A DNA stretch of 47,132 nt from CAIUKV01 sp041659105 (GTDB lineage Bacteria > Actinomycetota > Acidimicrobiia > IMCC26256 > PALSA-555), in NCBI GenBank assembly GCA_041659105.1, contig JBAZYX010000017.1, positions 1-47,132 on the forward strand, given 5' to 3'. The position numbers and the translations under genes are program-made. How positions within the stretch are numbered: position 1 is the first letter of the stretch; each line of letters starts with the position of its first letter. Positions 17,469 to 24,862 of this stretch are shown in pieces. The notes beneath the pieces were generated by a model. It ran no database searches and was not told the DNA's origin. It was given only the letters and a program-made list of their open reading frames with translations.

Positions 17469-17944
17469 GATCCCGCGGGGCGGCGCGCCATGAGGGCGTT
17501 GCGGCGGGCCCGGCAGACCAGCACGTCGTCCTGGTTGAACGCGCGGTGCTCGAAGGTCACGATCCCGGCGTTCGGCCGGGAGCCCGACGCGCGGGCCGCG
17601 ACGACCTCCGACTCCGCATACAGCGTGTCGCCGCAGAACACCGGCGCCGGGAACGTCACCTCCTCGAAGCCGAGGTTGGCAATCGTGGTGCCGTGCGTGG
17701 TCTCCAGCACCGACATGCCGACCAGCAACGCGAGCGTGAACATGCTGTTCACCAGCGGACGGCCGAACTCGGTCTCCTCGGCCGCGTAGGCGTGATCGAG
17801 GTGCAGGCGCGCCGGGTTGAGGGTGAGCGTGGTCATCAGGACGTTGTCGGTCTCGGTGACCGTGCGGGTCAGCGCGTGCAGGATCACATCGCCGACCGCC
17901 AGATCCTCGAACCAGCGGCCGTGATGGGGGACGGAACGGGTCAC
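17465..17944 (-). CDS. MaoC-like acyl-CoA hydratase, single hot-dog domain
   Basis: A GTG at 17944 preceded by gaggagg at about 6 nt gives 159 residues (VTRSVPHHGRWFEDLAVGD). Motifs are TVTETDNVLMTTLTLNPARLHLDHAYA (the hydratase dyad region, with Asp and His) and GRPLVNSMFTLALLVGMSV, typical of the MaoC proteins that sit beside CitE-like lyases. Members hydrate enoyl-CoAs such as mesaconyl-CoA or itaconyl-CoA. It is the first gene of the MaoC / acetoacetyl-CoA synthetase / CitE-like unit. It is divergent from the SnoaL-like gene at 18055 with about 110 nt between them. Substrate choice between itaconyl-, mesaconyl- and methylglutaconyl-type CoAs is open. Confidence 0.87.
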   Translation of the reverse strand: MTRSVPHHGRWFEDLAVGDVILHALTRTVTETDNVLMTTLTLNPARLHLDHAYAAEETEFGRPLVNSMFTLALLVGMSVLETTHGTTIANLGFEEVTFPAPVFCGDTLYAESEVVAARASGSRPNAGIVTFEHRAFNQDDVLVCRARRNALMARRPAGS

Positions 17945-18054
17945 CGGGCCTCCTCGACGCAGGGTGATAACGTAATTCTCGCTCAACGCATGCGCCACTT
18001 CCACCGGGGACCGGGCGTACGGGAGACGAGCACAGGAACGAGGGAGGGGGCCCG

Positions 18055-18501
18055 ATGCCGGACGACCCGCAGCCGAGCGAAGCGCAGTCGGGCAGGATCG
18101 CCGACCTGGTCGAGATCGACCAGCTCTGCGCCCGGTACATGGTCTACACGAGCCAGAACGTCCCGGACCGGTGGCTCGACGTCTTCACCCCCGACGCCGA
18201 GTACAACGCATTCGGCACGCCGTACTCGCTCGACCGCTTTCCCGCGCTCCTGGCCGCCGCGCCGCGGGGCCAGTTCATCGGGAACATGTCGGTGGTCGAG
18301 CTCGACGGCGACCGCGCGACCGGTCAGCAGCACTTCGTGTTCATCGACCAGGCCACCCACGCCATGCGCCTGGGTTGGTACAACGACCAGTACGTGCGCA
18401 GCGCCGACGGCTGGCGCATCCGCCGCCGCTCCACCACGTTCATGCGCAAGCACGGCGGGTTCGACTCCGGCGTCCAGCACGACCCGCTGGCCGAGCAGTG
18501 A
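18055..18501 (+). CDS. SnoaL/NTF2-like domain protein
   Basis: A 148-residue protein with the pattern of SnoaL-like cone-shaped alpha+beta folds: EIDQLCARYMVYTS and WLDVFTPDAEYNAFG near the start, MSVVELDGDRATGQQHFVF in the middle and DGWRIRRRSTTFMRK at the end. Such proteins serve as small dehydratases, isomerases or ligand binders in secondary and aromatic metabolism. No catalytic assignment is possible. The ATG at 18055 has gggaggggg immediately upstream. It is divergent from the MaoC operon and convergent with the TetR gene, from which only 16 nt separate it. Confidence 0.8.
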   Translation: MPDDPQPSEAQSGRIADLVEIDQLCARYMVYTSQNVPDRWLDVFTPDAEYNAFGTPYSLDRFPALLAAAPRGQFIGNMSVVELDGDRATGQQHFVFIDQATHAMRLGWYNDQYVRSADGWRIRRRSTTFMRKHGGFDSGVQHDPLAEQ

Positions 18502-18517
18502 GCGGTCGGCGGGCGGC

Positions 18518-19207
18518 TCAGCCCCGGAGGCCGTGGAGGCAGAACTCCCAGATGTCCTCGGAGGAGACGCGCAGGCGGGGGTTCTGCACGATGCGGTTGC
18601 CGAACCAGCTGAACATCACGACCTGCTGCACGAGGGCCGCGGCCCGGCGGGTGTCGTCAACGGTGACCACGCCGGCGGCCACGCACTCGTCGATCAGCTC
18701 GAGCAGCATGAGCGCGATCGGCGCGAGCGCGGCGGTCACGCGATCGGACCGGATGACCGCGAGCTGAACGGTGAACTCCGAGATCTGGCGGCGGTTGTGG
18801 GTCCCCCGCTTGCGCTCGGCGGGATCGCACCACTCGTGGAGCCGGATGACGAACGCCCGCAGCCGGTCGATGGGCTCGGTCTCGGCCGCCACGACGTCCC
18901 GGAGGTCGTCGACCGACTCACGGACCGTCTCCTCGAACAAGGCGAGGATCAGCTCGTCCTTGCCGTCGAAGTACTGGTAGAAGCCCCGCAGCGACTGCTT
19001 CGACCGGTCGATCACCTCTTGGATGGTGAACTCGGTCGTGCCCTTCTCGTCGATCAGCTCGAACGCGGCGTCCATGAACCGCTGGATGCGCTGCTCGGCC
19101 CGGGACCGGGCCGCCGTGAGGCTGCGGGAGACGGCGCGCTGGCGCCATTCGGGCTCGTTGCCGTCGCCGTCTGTGTCGATCGCAGCCATCTGGGAATCTG
19201 CCTCCAC
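18518..19207 (-). CDS. TetR-family transcriptional regulator
   Basis: A 229-residue regulator. The N-terminal helix-turn-helix is clear: RIQRFMDAAFELIDEKG, then FTIQEVIDRSKQSLRGFYQYF, then GKDELILALF. The ligand domain is long and helical. I chose GTG at 19207 because a -10 box TACGGT lies 7 nt upstream; ATG at 19189 is an alternative. TetR proteins of this kind repress nearby lipid or xenobiotic catabolism until bound by a ligand, often an acyl-CoA. It lies downstream of, and on the same strand as, the amidohydrolase-Rieske operon, but has its own promoter, so its targets may be that operon or the divergent ones nearby. Confidence 0.88.
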   Translation of the reverse strand: MEADSQMAAIDTDGDGNEPEWRQRAVSRSLTAARSRAEQRIQRFMDAAFELIDEKGTTEFTIQEVIDRSKQSLRGFYQYFDGKDELILALFEETVRESVDDLRDVVAAETEPIDRLRAFVIRLHEWCDPAERKRGTHNRRQISEFTVQLAVIRSDRVTAALAPIALMLLELIDECVAAGVVTVDDTRRAAALVQQVVMFSWFGNRIVQNPRLRVSSEDIWEFCLHGLRG

Positions 19208-19214
19208 TCGAAAG

Positions 19215-19220
19215 ACCGTA
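19215..19220 (-). promoter_or_regulatory. -10 box TACGGT before the TetR gene, probable leaderless start
   Basis: On the minus strand TACGGT ends 7 nt before the GTG at 19207. This placement decides the start codon in favour of GTG rather than the internal ATG. No -35 is convincing. Confidence 0.5.
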
Positions 19221-19279
19221 TCAGCGCACCGTCCTGAGAAGCGGCTTTACGCCATGCGCAAGCGGCGTGTTCCGCACGA

Positions 19280-20545
19280 TCATGCGCCCTTGTGGACGAC
19301 CCCGCCCTTCATCACGAAGCGCACGTCCTGCGTGACCGTGATGTCCTCGCCCGGATCGCCAGGCACGGCGATGACGTCGGCGAGCAACCCCGCCTCGAGC
19401 TTCCCGCGGTCGTCCACCCCGCACAGCTCGGCCCCCATCACGGTGGCCGCGTGCAGCGCCTGCATCGGGGTCATGCCCCGCTTCACCATCACGGCGAGCT
19501 CCTGCGCCCCCTCGCCGTGCGGGATCGCGGGGGCGTCGGTGCCGCACGCGATCTTGACGCCGGCCGCGATGGCCTTGGTCAGCATCGCCTGCGCGCGGGG
19601 GAAGATCTCGGCCGCCTTGGCCCGCTTCTCCGGCGCCTGCCGCGACACGTCCATGCGGTCGGTCAGGGAGTTCGTCGAGACGAGGAAGGTGCCCTGCTCG
19701 GCCATGAGCGCGAGCGTCTCGTCACTCGCGAGGAAGCCGTGCTCGATGCAGTCGATGCCGGCTGCGATGCACGCCCGGATCGCCTCGTCGCCGATCGCGT
19801 GGGCCGCGACCTTCACCCCCAGGCGATGCGCCTCCTCGGCGATCGCGTCGAACTCCTCCTGGGAGTAGTGCTGCGCGCCCGGGGGGCCACCCGCGTGCGA
19901 CATCACGCCGCCCGACGCCGACACCTTGATGACCCGCGCGCCGAACTTGACCTGGTACCGCACCGCGTGGCGCACCTCGGCGACGCCGTTGGCGATCCCC
20001 TCCTCCACGCTCAGGGGCATGATCCCCGGCCCGAGCCGCTGGAACATCGTCGGATCGAGGTGGCCGCCGGTCGGCGAGATCGCATGGCCGGCGGGGACGA
20101 TCCGCGGCCCGGGGACCCAGCCGAAGTCGATCGCGCGGCCGAGGTCGGCGTCGAGCAGCAGGCCGCCGGTCTTCTGGAAGAGGCCGAGGTTGCGAACGGT
20201 GGTGAAGCCCGACAGGAGCGTCGTCTTCGCGTTCACGACGCCCCGCATCATCTTGAAGGACGGGCTGTCCTCGACGTCGGGCCGCCGGTTCTCGCCCGTG
20301 GGGCCGCCGATGAGCAGGTTGAGCTCCATGTCCATCAGGCCCGGCATCAGCGTCACGTCGCCGAGGTCGATCTCGGTCGCCGGGCTCGGGAGGCCGACCG
20401 GGTTCACGGCCCTGATGCGCTCGCCCTCGATCACGATCACGGCGGGCGACTTCACCTCCCCGGCGACGATGTCGACCCAGCGGTCGGCCCGCAGGACGAT
20501 CGGCTGCTCGTTCGCGTTGACGGACTCGCTCCAGATGTCGATCAC
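19280..20545 (-). CDS. Amidohydrolase-fold protein lacking the HxH metal motif
   Basis: GTG at 20545 with aggag at about 10 nt gives 421 residues. The fold is that of imidazolonepropionase/prolidase-like amidohydrolases: VIVIEGERIRAV, VTLMPGLMDM, the Lys region ARVIKVSASGGVMSHAGG, KVAAHAIGDEA, DCIEHGFLAS and the catalytic Asp in ACGTDAPAIPHGEG. The first strand, normally DxHxH, reads DMELN, so both His ligands are replaced. The remaining Lys, two His and Asp are present. It may bind a single metal or catalyse a different reaction. It is the last gene of the leftward Rieske operon, separated from the preceding small gene by 82 nt containing two hairpins. Confidence 0.85.
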   Translation of the reverse strand: MIDIWSESVNANEQPIVLRADRWVDIVAGEVKSPAVIVIEGERIRAVNPVGLPSPATEIDLGDVTLMPGLMDMELNLLIGGPTGENRRPDVEDSPSFKMMRGVVNAKTTLLSGFTTVRNLGLFQKTGGLLLDADLGRAIDFGWVPGPRIVPAGHAISPTGGHLDPTMFQRLGPGIMPLSVEEGIANGVAEVRHAVRYQVKFGARVIKVSASGGVMSHAGGPPGAQHYSQEEFDAIAEEAHRLGVKVAAHAIGDEAIRACIAAGIDCIEHGFLASDETLALMAEQGTFLVSTNSLTDRMDVSRQAPEKRAKAAEIFPRAQAMLTKAIAAGVKIACGTDAPAIPHGEGAQELAVMVKRGMTPMQALHAATVMGAELCGVDDRGKLEAGLLADVIAVPGDPGEDITVTQDVRFVMKGGVVHKGA

Positions 20546-20558
20546 GATCTCCGCTCCT

Positions 20559-20586
20559 GGCCCTTCGGGCCGGGCCGTTCGGGCCC
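20559..20586 (-). other. Two adjacent short GC hairpins in an operon gap
   Basis: GGCCC-ttc-GGGCC at 20559-20571 is followed directly by GGGCC-gttcg-GGCCC at 20572-20586. They lie between the stop of the 111-residue gene (20628) and the amidohydrolase start (20545), just before its ribosome-binding site. They could partly terminate or adjust expression within the operon. GC-rich DNA makes such short hairpins common, so this is weak. Confidence 0.3.
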
Positions 20587-20627
20587 CGCTCGCTCGTCGT
20601 CGATGTCGTCGGTCGCTGAGTGCTCGC

Positions 20628-20963
20628 TCACGGCGCAGGCTCCACGATTCGGTCGAGGCGGGCGGCGCCGGCATCGGGGACGTGCGGCTGGCGCCACGCT
20701 TCCACCGGCATCGACACGATGACGAGCGAGTAGATCAGGTGCATCAGGTTCACCGCGTCGGCGGGCATCTCGTCGAGCGGGAACTGGTCGCAATGGTCGA
20801 GGGCCTCCTCGATCCGCCCGAAGCACGCGTCGTAGAAGGCCTGGAGCTCGTCCATGGTGCTCGCGAGCCGGCGGGCGTAGCGCTCGCCCTCGGTCGGCAG
20901 GCACCACACGGCCGCGAACGGCTCGAGGTCGGCGAACCGTGCGGGGAGCAGGGCGTCAGTCAC
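20628..20963 (-). CDS. Small hypothetical protein of the Rieske operon
   Basis: A 111-residue protein from GTG at 20963, whose start overlaps the Rieske gene's end (stop at 20956-20958) by 8 nt. The sequence is mainly helical and acidic (MDELQAFYDACFGRIEEALDHCDQFPLDEM), with a hydrophobic patch VNLMHLIYSLVIVSM. It has two Cys and several His but no recognised metal motif. No family is recognised. Tight overlap with the oxygenase gene suggests it is made with it, perhaps as an accessory or small subunit, but it does not resemble the usual NTF2-like beta subunits of ring-hydroxylating oxygenases. Function is unknown. Confidence 0.72.
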   Translation of the reverse strand: MTDALLPARFADLEPFAAVWCLPTEGERYARRLASTMDELQAFYDACFGRIEEALDHCDQFPLDEMPADAVNLMHLIYSLVIVSMPVEAWRQPHVPDAGAARLDRIVEPAP

Positions 20964-22230
20964 GTTCGGCCCCCGCCTTCTCGCGTCGGTAGTCCTCCAC
21001 CCAGTCGACCGCGACCTTGTGCAGGCTGCGGCACAGGACCTCCTGGTCGTTGAGGGGGAACGTGTCGACGTACCCGCTCTCGAGCATCGTCTGCGTGGCC
21101 TCGAGCGTGTTGCCGTCCTGGAGGGCGTACTCCTTCATCGAGACCGCCGCCATCTCCTGCGCGACCCGCTCGCGGGCACTGCGCGCGGGGACGAAGTAGA
21201 GCGTGCTCTCGAACGTGTGCCGGTTGTGGGCCGTCGGCCAGTAGTGGTACGTGAGGTACCAGTTCTGGCCCCAGATCAGGATCACGAAGTTCGGCCAGAT
21301 CTGGAACGAGTCGAGGCCCCACGGGTCGCAGTTCGCCGGGTTCACGCCCTCGGGCAGCTCGCCGATGTCGGGCGCGTCCCACGGGCCGAACAGGCCGCTG
21401 CGGGTCGCCTCCTCCATCGGCTTGAGCATGTCCTTGGGCAGGTTCCACGGGCGGATGCCGGCGGTGGACACCACGCCGTGCGGACCGTCGATCTGGTAGT
21501 GCGGCGCGTGGAAGCCGTTCGCCGCGGCGGGGATGCTGAACGCGGCCGGAGTCTGGCGCGCGTGGAGGATGGGTGCGTGGTAGAACTCCTGGAAGGCGTC
21601 CATGAAGAGCTTCCAATTGCTCCCGACGTCGGCGCGCACCACGAAGCGCTCGGTCATCTTCTCGAACGGGTAGCCCTCGATCCCGGTGATCATCGGGCCG
21701 AGGAACTCGCGCAAGCATTGACGCGGCTCCTTGTCGAGGTTGACGAACACGAACCCGGCCCACACGTCGCAGTGGACCTGCACGAGCCCGTAGTCGGCCT
21801 TGTCGAAGTCGAAGAACTCCTCCTCCTGCTGCACGAACGTGCACGCGCCGTCGAGGTCGTACTTCCACCCGTGGTACTTGCACACGAACTGGCGGCAGCT
21901 CCCGCTCGTCTCCTCGCGCGGGAAGTCGGTCCACACCAGCTTGTTGCCGCGGTGACGGCAGATGTTGTGGAAGGCGCGGACCTCGCCATCCATGTCGCGC
22001 GCGATCACGACCGACGCGTTCGCAACCGCGATCTCCTTGGTGAAGTAGCTGCCGTTGCGGGGCAGCTGCTCGACCCGGCCGACGTTGAGCCACGAGCGCT
22101 TGAAGACCGCCTCACGCTCGTCCTCGTAGAACTCGGGTGAGATCGAGTCCTGGAACGACACGGGACCGGTGCCGAGGTGCGGGTAGTGCTCTGTCCAGCT
22201 GCCTTCGGGCGGCTTGGGCCACTTCGCCAT
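20956..22230 (-). CDS. Rieske non-heme iron oxygenase, alpha subunit
   Basis: ATG at 22230 with ggaggg 5 nt upstream gives 424 residues (MAKWPKPPEGSWTEHYPHLG). The Rieske [2Fe-2S] site is CRHRG and, 16 residues on, CKYHGWKY. The mononuclear iron region is FMDAFQEFYHAPILHAR, holding the bridging Asp and two His. The protein would hydroxylate an organic substrate with O2 using electrons from a reductase such as the one at 24863. No beta subunit or dedicated ferredoxin is adjacent, suggesting a homo-oligomeric (KshA- or phthalate-type) oxygenase. Neighbours are a 24-codon ORF 1 nt upstream and the overlapping 111-residue gene downstream. The substrate is unknown. Confidence 0.92.
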   Translation of the reverse strand: MAKWPKPPEGSWTEHYPHLGTGPVSFQDSISPEFYEDEREAVFKRSWLNVGRVEQLPRNGSYFTKEIAVANASVVIARDMDGEVRAFHNICRHRGNKLVWTDFPREETSGSCRQFVCKYHGWKYDLDGACTFVQQEEEFFDFDKADYGLVQVHCDVWAGFVFVNLDKEPRQCLREFLGPMITGIEGYPFEKMTERFVVRADVGSNWKLFMDAFQEFYHAPILHARQTPAAFSIPAAANGFHAPHYQIDGPHGVVSTAGIRPWNLPKDMLKPMEEATRSGLFGPWDAPDIGELPEGVNPANCDPWGLDSFQIWPNFVILIWGQNWYLTYHYWPTAHNRHTFESTLYFVPARSARERVAQEMAAVSMKEYALQDGNTLEATQTMLESGYVDTFPLNDQEVLCRSLHKVAVDWVEDYRREKAGAERD

Positions 22231-22231
22231 G

Positions 22232-22306
22232 TCATCCCTCCGAGATCTGGATGCCCTCGTAGCGCTCGAGGATCCCACTGCCGGGTCGTGCCGTCTGCGT
22301 GCTCAT
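22232..22306 (-). CDS. Candidate 24-residue small protein upstream of the Rieske gene
   Basis: ATG at 22306 to TGA at 22232 encodes 24 residues beginning MSTQTARPGSG and ending YEGIQISEG. It is preceded by GGGGGAGG 10 nt before the ATG, among the strongest ribosome-binding sites in the operon. It fits exactly between the CMD-like stop (5-nt gap) and the Rieske ATG (1-nt gap). Twenty of 24 third positions are G or C, as in real genes here. The Rieske gene's ribosome-binding site lies inside its last codons, so translation of the two is probably coupled. It could be a leader peptide or a conserved small protein. No homologue is known to me. Confidence 0.6.
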   Translation of the reverse strand: MSTQTARPGSGILERYEGIQISEG

Positions 22307-22311
22307 CGGAT

Positions 22312-22923
22312 TCAGTCCTCCCCCTGGGAGATTCGCGGCGCGGGATAGTCGACGAGGTCCGCGTCGAGCTGGACCCCGAAGCTCCGGAAGGCCATGGCCA
22401 GGCACGTGTACGTGCCCACCACGAAGACCAGCTCCATGAGCTGGCGCTGGTCGAAGTGCACCGCGAGCCGCGCCCAGGTGTCGTCGGACACGCGGTAGGC
22501 GTCGAGGAGCTCGTCGGTGGCCGCGAGCAGGTCGGCCTCGGGTGGGCTCCACTCGTGCGCGCCCGCGCCGGTGATCGCGTCGACCTCGGCGTCGGTGATG
22601 CCGAGGCCACGCCCGAGGCGAACGTGCTGGAGCCACTCGTACTCCGAGCCGGTGCGCCACCCGACCCGCAGGATCACCAGCTCGCGCTGGCGCGGGTCGA
22701 GGGTCCCGGAGCGCAGCAGCACGTCGTTGTAGGGCAGCCACTTGGCCGCGAGGCGGGGGTGGCGGATGAGCGTGCCGAGCACCGCGGGCAGCGGCGGCGC
22801 GTCGGGCGAGTCGGAGAGGAACCGCTCGACCCCGGCGTCACCGACGAACGAGCGCAGCGCGGCGATCTCCTCCTCGCCGAACTCCGAGGGCGTCAGCGGC
22901 GCGACGCGCTGGGGCTCGCTCAT
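22312..22923 (-). CDS. Carboxymuconolactone decarboxylase-like (AhpD-fold) protein
   Basis: ATG at 22923 overlaps the upstream SDR stop as ATGA and gives 203 residues (MSEPQRVAPLTPSEFGEEEI). The segment LRSGTLDPRQRELVILRVGWRTGSEYEWLQH is the CMD signature, with LELVFVVG-like helix MELVFVVGTYTCLAMAFRSFG after it. The CxxC of AhpD peroxidases is absent; the equivalent helix has GSEYEWLQH with Glu and His. Proteins of this group occur next to aromatic or steroid oxygenases but mostly lack assigned reactions. It is the second gene of the leftward operon, ahead of the 24-codon ORF and the Rieske oxygenase. Confidence 0.85.
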   Translation of the reverse strand: MSEPQRVAPLTPSEFGEEEIAALRSFVGDAGVERFLSDSPDAPPLPAVLGTLIRHPRLAAKWLPYNDVLLRSGTLDPRQRELVILRVGWRTGSEYEWLQHVRLGRGLGITDAEVDAITGAGAHEWSPPEADLLAATDELLDAYRVSDDTWARLAVHFDQRQLMELVFVVGTYTCLAMAFRSFGVQLDADLVDYPAPRISQGED

Positions 22924-23663
22924 ACGACGGCCCCGCCGTTGACGCCGAAGGTCTGGCCGGTGATGTAGCCGGCGTCGTTCGAGCACAGGAACACGGCCGC
23001 GGCCGCGATGTCGTCGCCGGTACCGACGCGCCCGACCGGGATCCGGGCGGCGAGGAACTCGGTGTCGGGCAGGTTCCCCACCTCCTGCGACTGGCGCGAC
23101 ATCGGCGTGTCGATCATCGACGGCGGGATCGTGTTGACGGTGATGCCCTTCGTACCGAACTCCTTGGCGAGCGATCGGGTGAGCGCGATCACGCCACCCT
23201 TCGACGCCGAGTAGTGGCCCATCCGCGGCGCGCCCTGCTGCGCGCTCGACGACGAGATCGTGACGATCCGTCCCCAACCCGCCGCGACCATGTCGGGGAT
23301 CGCGGCCTGGAGGCAGTGGAAGGTGCCGGTGAGGTTCACCTCGATGGTGCGCTCCCACGACTCGAGTGAGATGTCCAGGAACTTCTCGAACGGCGCGATT
23401 CCCGCGCTCGTGACCATGACCAGGACCGGGCCGAACTCGGCCCGCACCGCGTCGAGCGCCGCGTCGACCGACGACCGGTCGGCGACGTCGACGGCGCACC
23501 CGATCGCCTGTCCGCCCTCGGCCCGGATGTCGGCGGCAGCCTGCTCGGCCGCGTCGCCGTTGATGTCGAAGATCCCGACCCGGTCGCCCTGCGCCGCGAG
23601 GCGCCGGGCGATCGCCAGCCCCATCCCGGACGCGCCTCCGGTGACCACTGCGACCCGGCTCAT
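22920..23663 (-). CDS. Short-chain dehydrogenase/reductase, FabG-like
   Basis: A 247-residue classical SDR from ATG at 23663 with a ggggggag ribosome-binding site. Motifs are VVTGGASGMGLAIARRL, Asp in IFDINGD (NAD preference), TSAGIAPF in place of NNAG, the catalytic Ser in VTISSSSAQ, YSASK and VFLCSNDAGYITGQTFGVNGG. It would oxidise or reduce a hydroxyl/keto group. It is the first gene of the six-gene leftward unit that holds the Rieske oxygenase and the amidohydrolase, and it overlaps the CMD-like gene. It is divergent from the LLM-type oxidoreductase at 23832. Confidence 0.9.
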   Translation of the reverse strand: MSRVAVVTGGASGMGLAIARRLAAQGDRVGIFDINGDAAEQAAADIRAEGGQAIGCAVDVADRSSVDAALDAVRAEFGPVLVMVTSAGIAPFEKFLDISLESWERTIEVNLTGTFHCLQAAIPDMVAAGWGRIVTISSSSAQQGAPRMGHYSASKGGVIALTRSLAKEFGTKGITVNTIPPSMIDTPMSRQSQEVGNLPDTEFLAARIPVGRVGTGDDIAAAAVFLCSNDAGYITGQTFGVNGGAVV

Positions 23664-23752
23664 GCTGCTCCCCCCTCGAACTGGCGTGCCGGCCGAGTAT
23701 CCACCATTCTCGAAACTCTACGCAAGCAGACTCTCCCCAGACGAGAACGGGA

Positions 23753-23782
23753 TTGCCGCGGACACCGGCCGGGCGTTAGGGT
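23753..23782 (+). promoter_or_regulatory. Promoter TTGCCG-18-TAGGGT for the LLM oxidoreductase gene
   Basis: TTGCCG at 23753-23758 and TAGGGT at 23777-23782 are spaced by 18 nt. The predicted transcript would have a leader of about 43 nt and uses the gaaggggga ribosome-binding site before ATG 23832. This is a conventional sigma70-type layout, unlike the leaderless promoters elsewhere in the window. Confidence 0.55.
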
Positions 23783-23831
23783 CGCCCCGGCCACCGGGCC
23801 CACCCCGTGCACCGCTCACGAAGGGGGACGC

Positions 23832-24785
23832 ATGCGCATCGGCATCATGATCGGACCGGACCGCGGGCGCTACCGCCAGAAGGTCGACCGCCTCGTGGCC
23901 GACGCCGAGGCCGCCGAGGCCGCGGGGTTCGCCTCGATCTGGGTGCCCCAGATCCCCTCCGACTTCGACGCGCTCACGGCCATCACCCTCATGGGCCGGG
24001 CCACCAGCCGCATCGAGCTCGGCACCGCGGTGCTGCCGATCCAGACCCGCCACCCGGTCGCGATGGCCCAGCAGGTGCTGTCGAACCAGGCGGTGTGCGA
24101 GGGCCGGTTGACCGTCGGGCTCGGTCCGTCGCACCACTGGATCGTCGAGGACATGCTCGGCCTCTCGTACGACAAGCCCGCCCACCAGGTGCGCACCTAC
24201 CTCGAGGTGCTGAACGTCGCGCTCGCCGGCCCCGGCCCGGTCGACGTGGAGAACGACACCTGGCGGATCCACAACCCGCTCGACATCACCGACATCGCAC
24301 CCACCCCCCTCCTCCTCGCCGCCCTCGCCCCGGTCATGCTGCGCCTCGCCGGCGAGCAGACCACGGGGACCATCCTGTGGATGGCCGACGAACGCGCCAT
24401 CGGCGGACACGTGGTGCCCCGCATCACCCAGGCCGCGGCCGGCGCGGGTCGGCCGGCGCCACGCGTGGTCGCGGGTGTGCCGGTCGCGCTGTGCGCGAAC
24501 GACCAGGTCGACGAGGTCCGCGAGTGGACCAATCAGGTCCTCGGCCACGCGGAGTACTCCCCCAACTACCAGCGCCTGCTCGAGGCGGGTGACGCGCGCG
24601 ACGTGGGCGACGTGCTCGCCGCCGGCGACGAAGCCGCCGTCGAAGCGCGCCTGCGCAGCTTCCGCGACGCCGGCGTCACCGACCTCGCGGTGCGCGTGGT
24701 GCCGTTCGGGGAGGACGGCGCGTCCCGACTCGAGTCCAAGCGCCGGACCGAGGCGTTCATCGCCTCCCTCATCGGCTCGCTCTAG
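23832..24785 (+). CDS. LLM-class F420-dependent oxidoreductase
   Basis: A 317-residue luciferase-like TIM-barrel enzyme. The start MRIGIMIGPDRGRYRQKVDRLV, then AEAAGFASIWVPQI, TSRIELGTAVLPIQTRHP and GRLTVGLGPSHHWIVEDMLG, match the subfamily that uses coenzyme F420 (the TIGR03564-type set as I remember it). It would transfer hydride between F420 and an alcohol, ketone or enone. F420 use is an inference from family; no cofactor gene is in the window. The ATG is preceded by aaggggga. It converges on the ferredoxin-type reductase gene, with a 7-bp tandem repeat in the 77-nt gap. Confidence 0.87.
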   Translation: MRIGIMIGPDRGRYRQKVDRLVADAEAAEAAGFASIWVPQIPSDFDALTAITLMGRATSRIELGTAVLPIQTRHPVAMAQQVLSNQAVCEGRLTVGLGPSHHWIVEDMLGLSYDKPAHQVRTYLEVLNVALAGPGPVDVENDTWRIHNPLDITDIAPTPLLLAALAPVMLRLAGEQTTGTILWMADERAIGGHVVPRITQAAAGAGRPAPRVVAGVPVALCANDQVDEVREWTNQVLGHAEYSPNYQRLLEAGDARDVGDVLAAGDEAAVEARLRSFRDAGVTDLAVRVVPFGEDGASRLESKRRTEAFIASLIGSL

Positions 24786-24787
24786 CT

Positions 24788-24836
24788 CCCCGGTCCCCGG
24801 TCCCCGGTCCCCGGTCCCCGGTCCCCGGTCCCCGGT
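24788..24836. repeat. Seven tandem copies of CCCCGGT
   Basis: The 7-nt unit CCCCGGT is repeated seven times without error, starting 2 nt after the stop codon of the LLM gene. It sits in the gap between two convergent genes and encodes nothing. It is probably a slippage-prone microsatellite whose copy number varies between strains. Confidence 0.95.
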
Positions 24837-24862
24837 CTCCGCGCCGGGCGGTGCCCGGCCGC

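Noticed and set aside
20559..20586. Riboswitch or attenuator in the gap before the amidohydrolase
   Set aside because: Only two 5-bp GC hairpins are visible, with no conserved core or leader peptide; kept as a weak structural note only.
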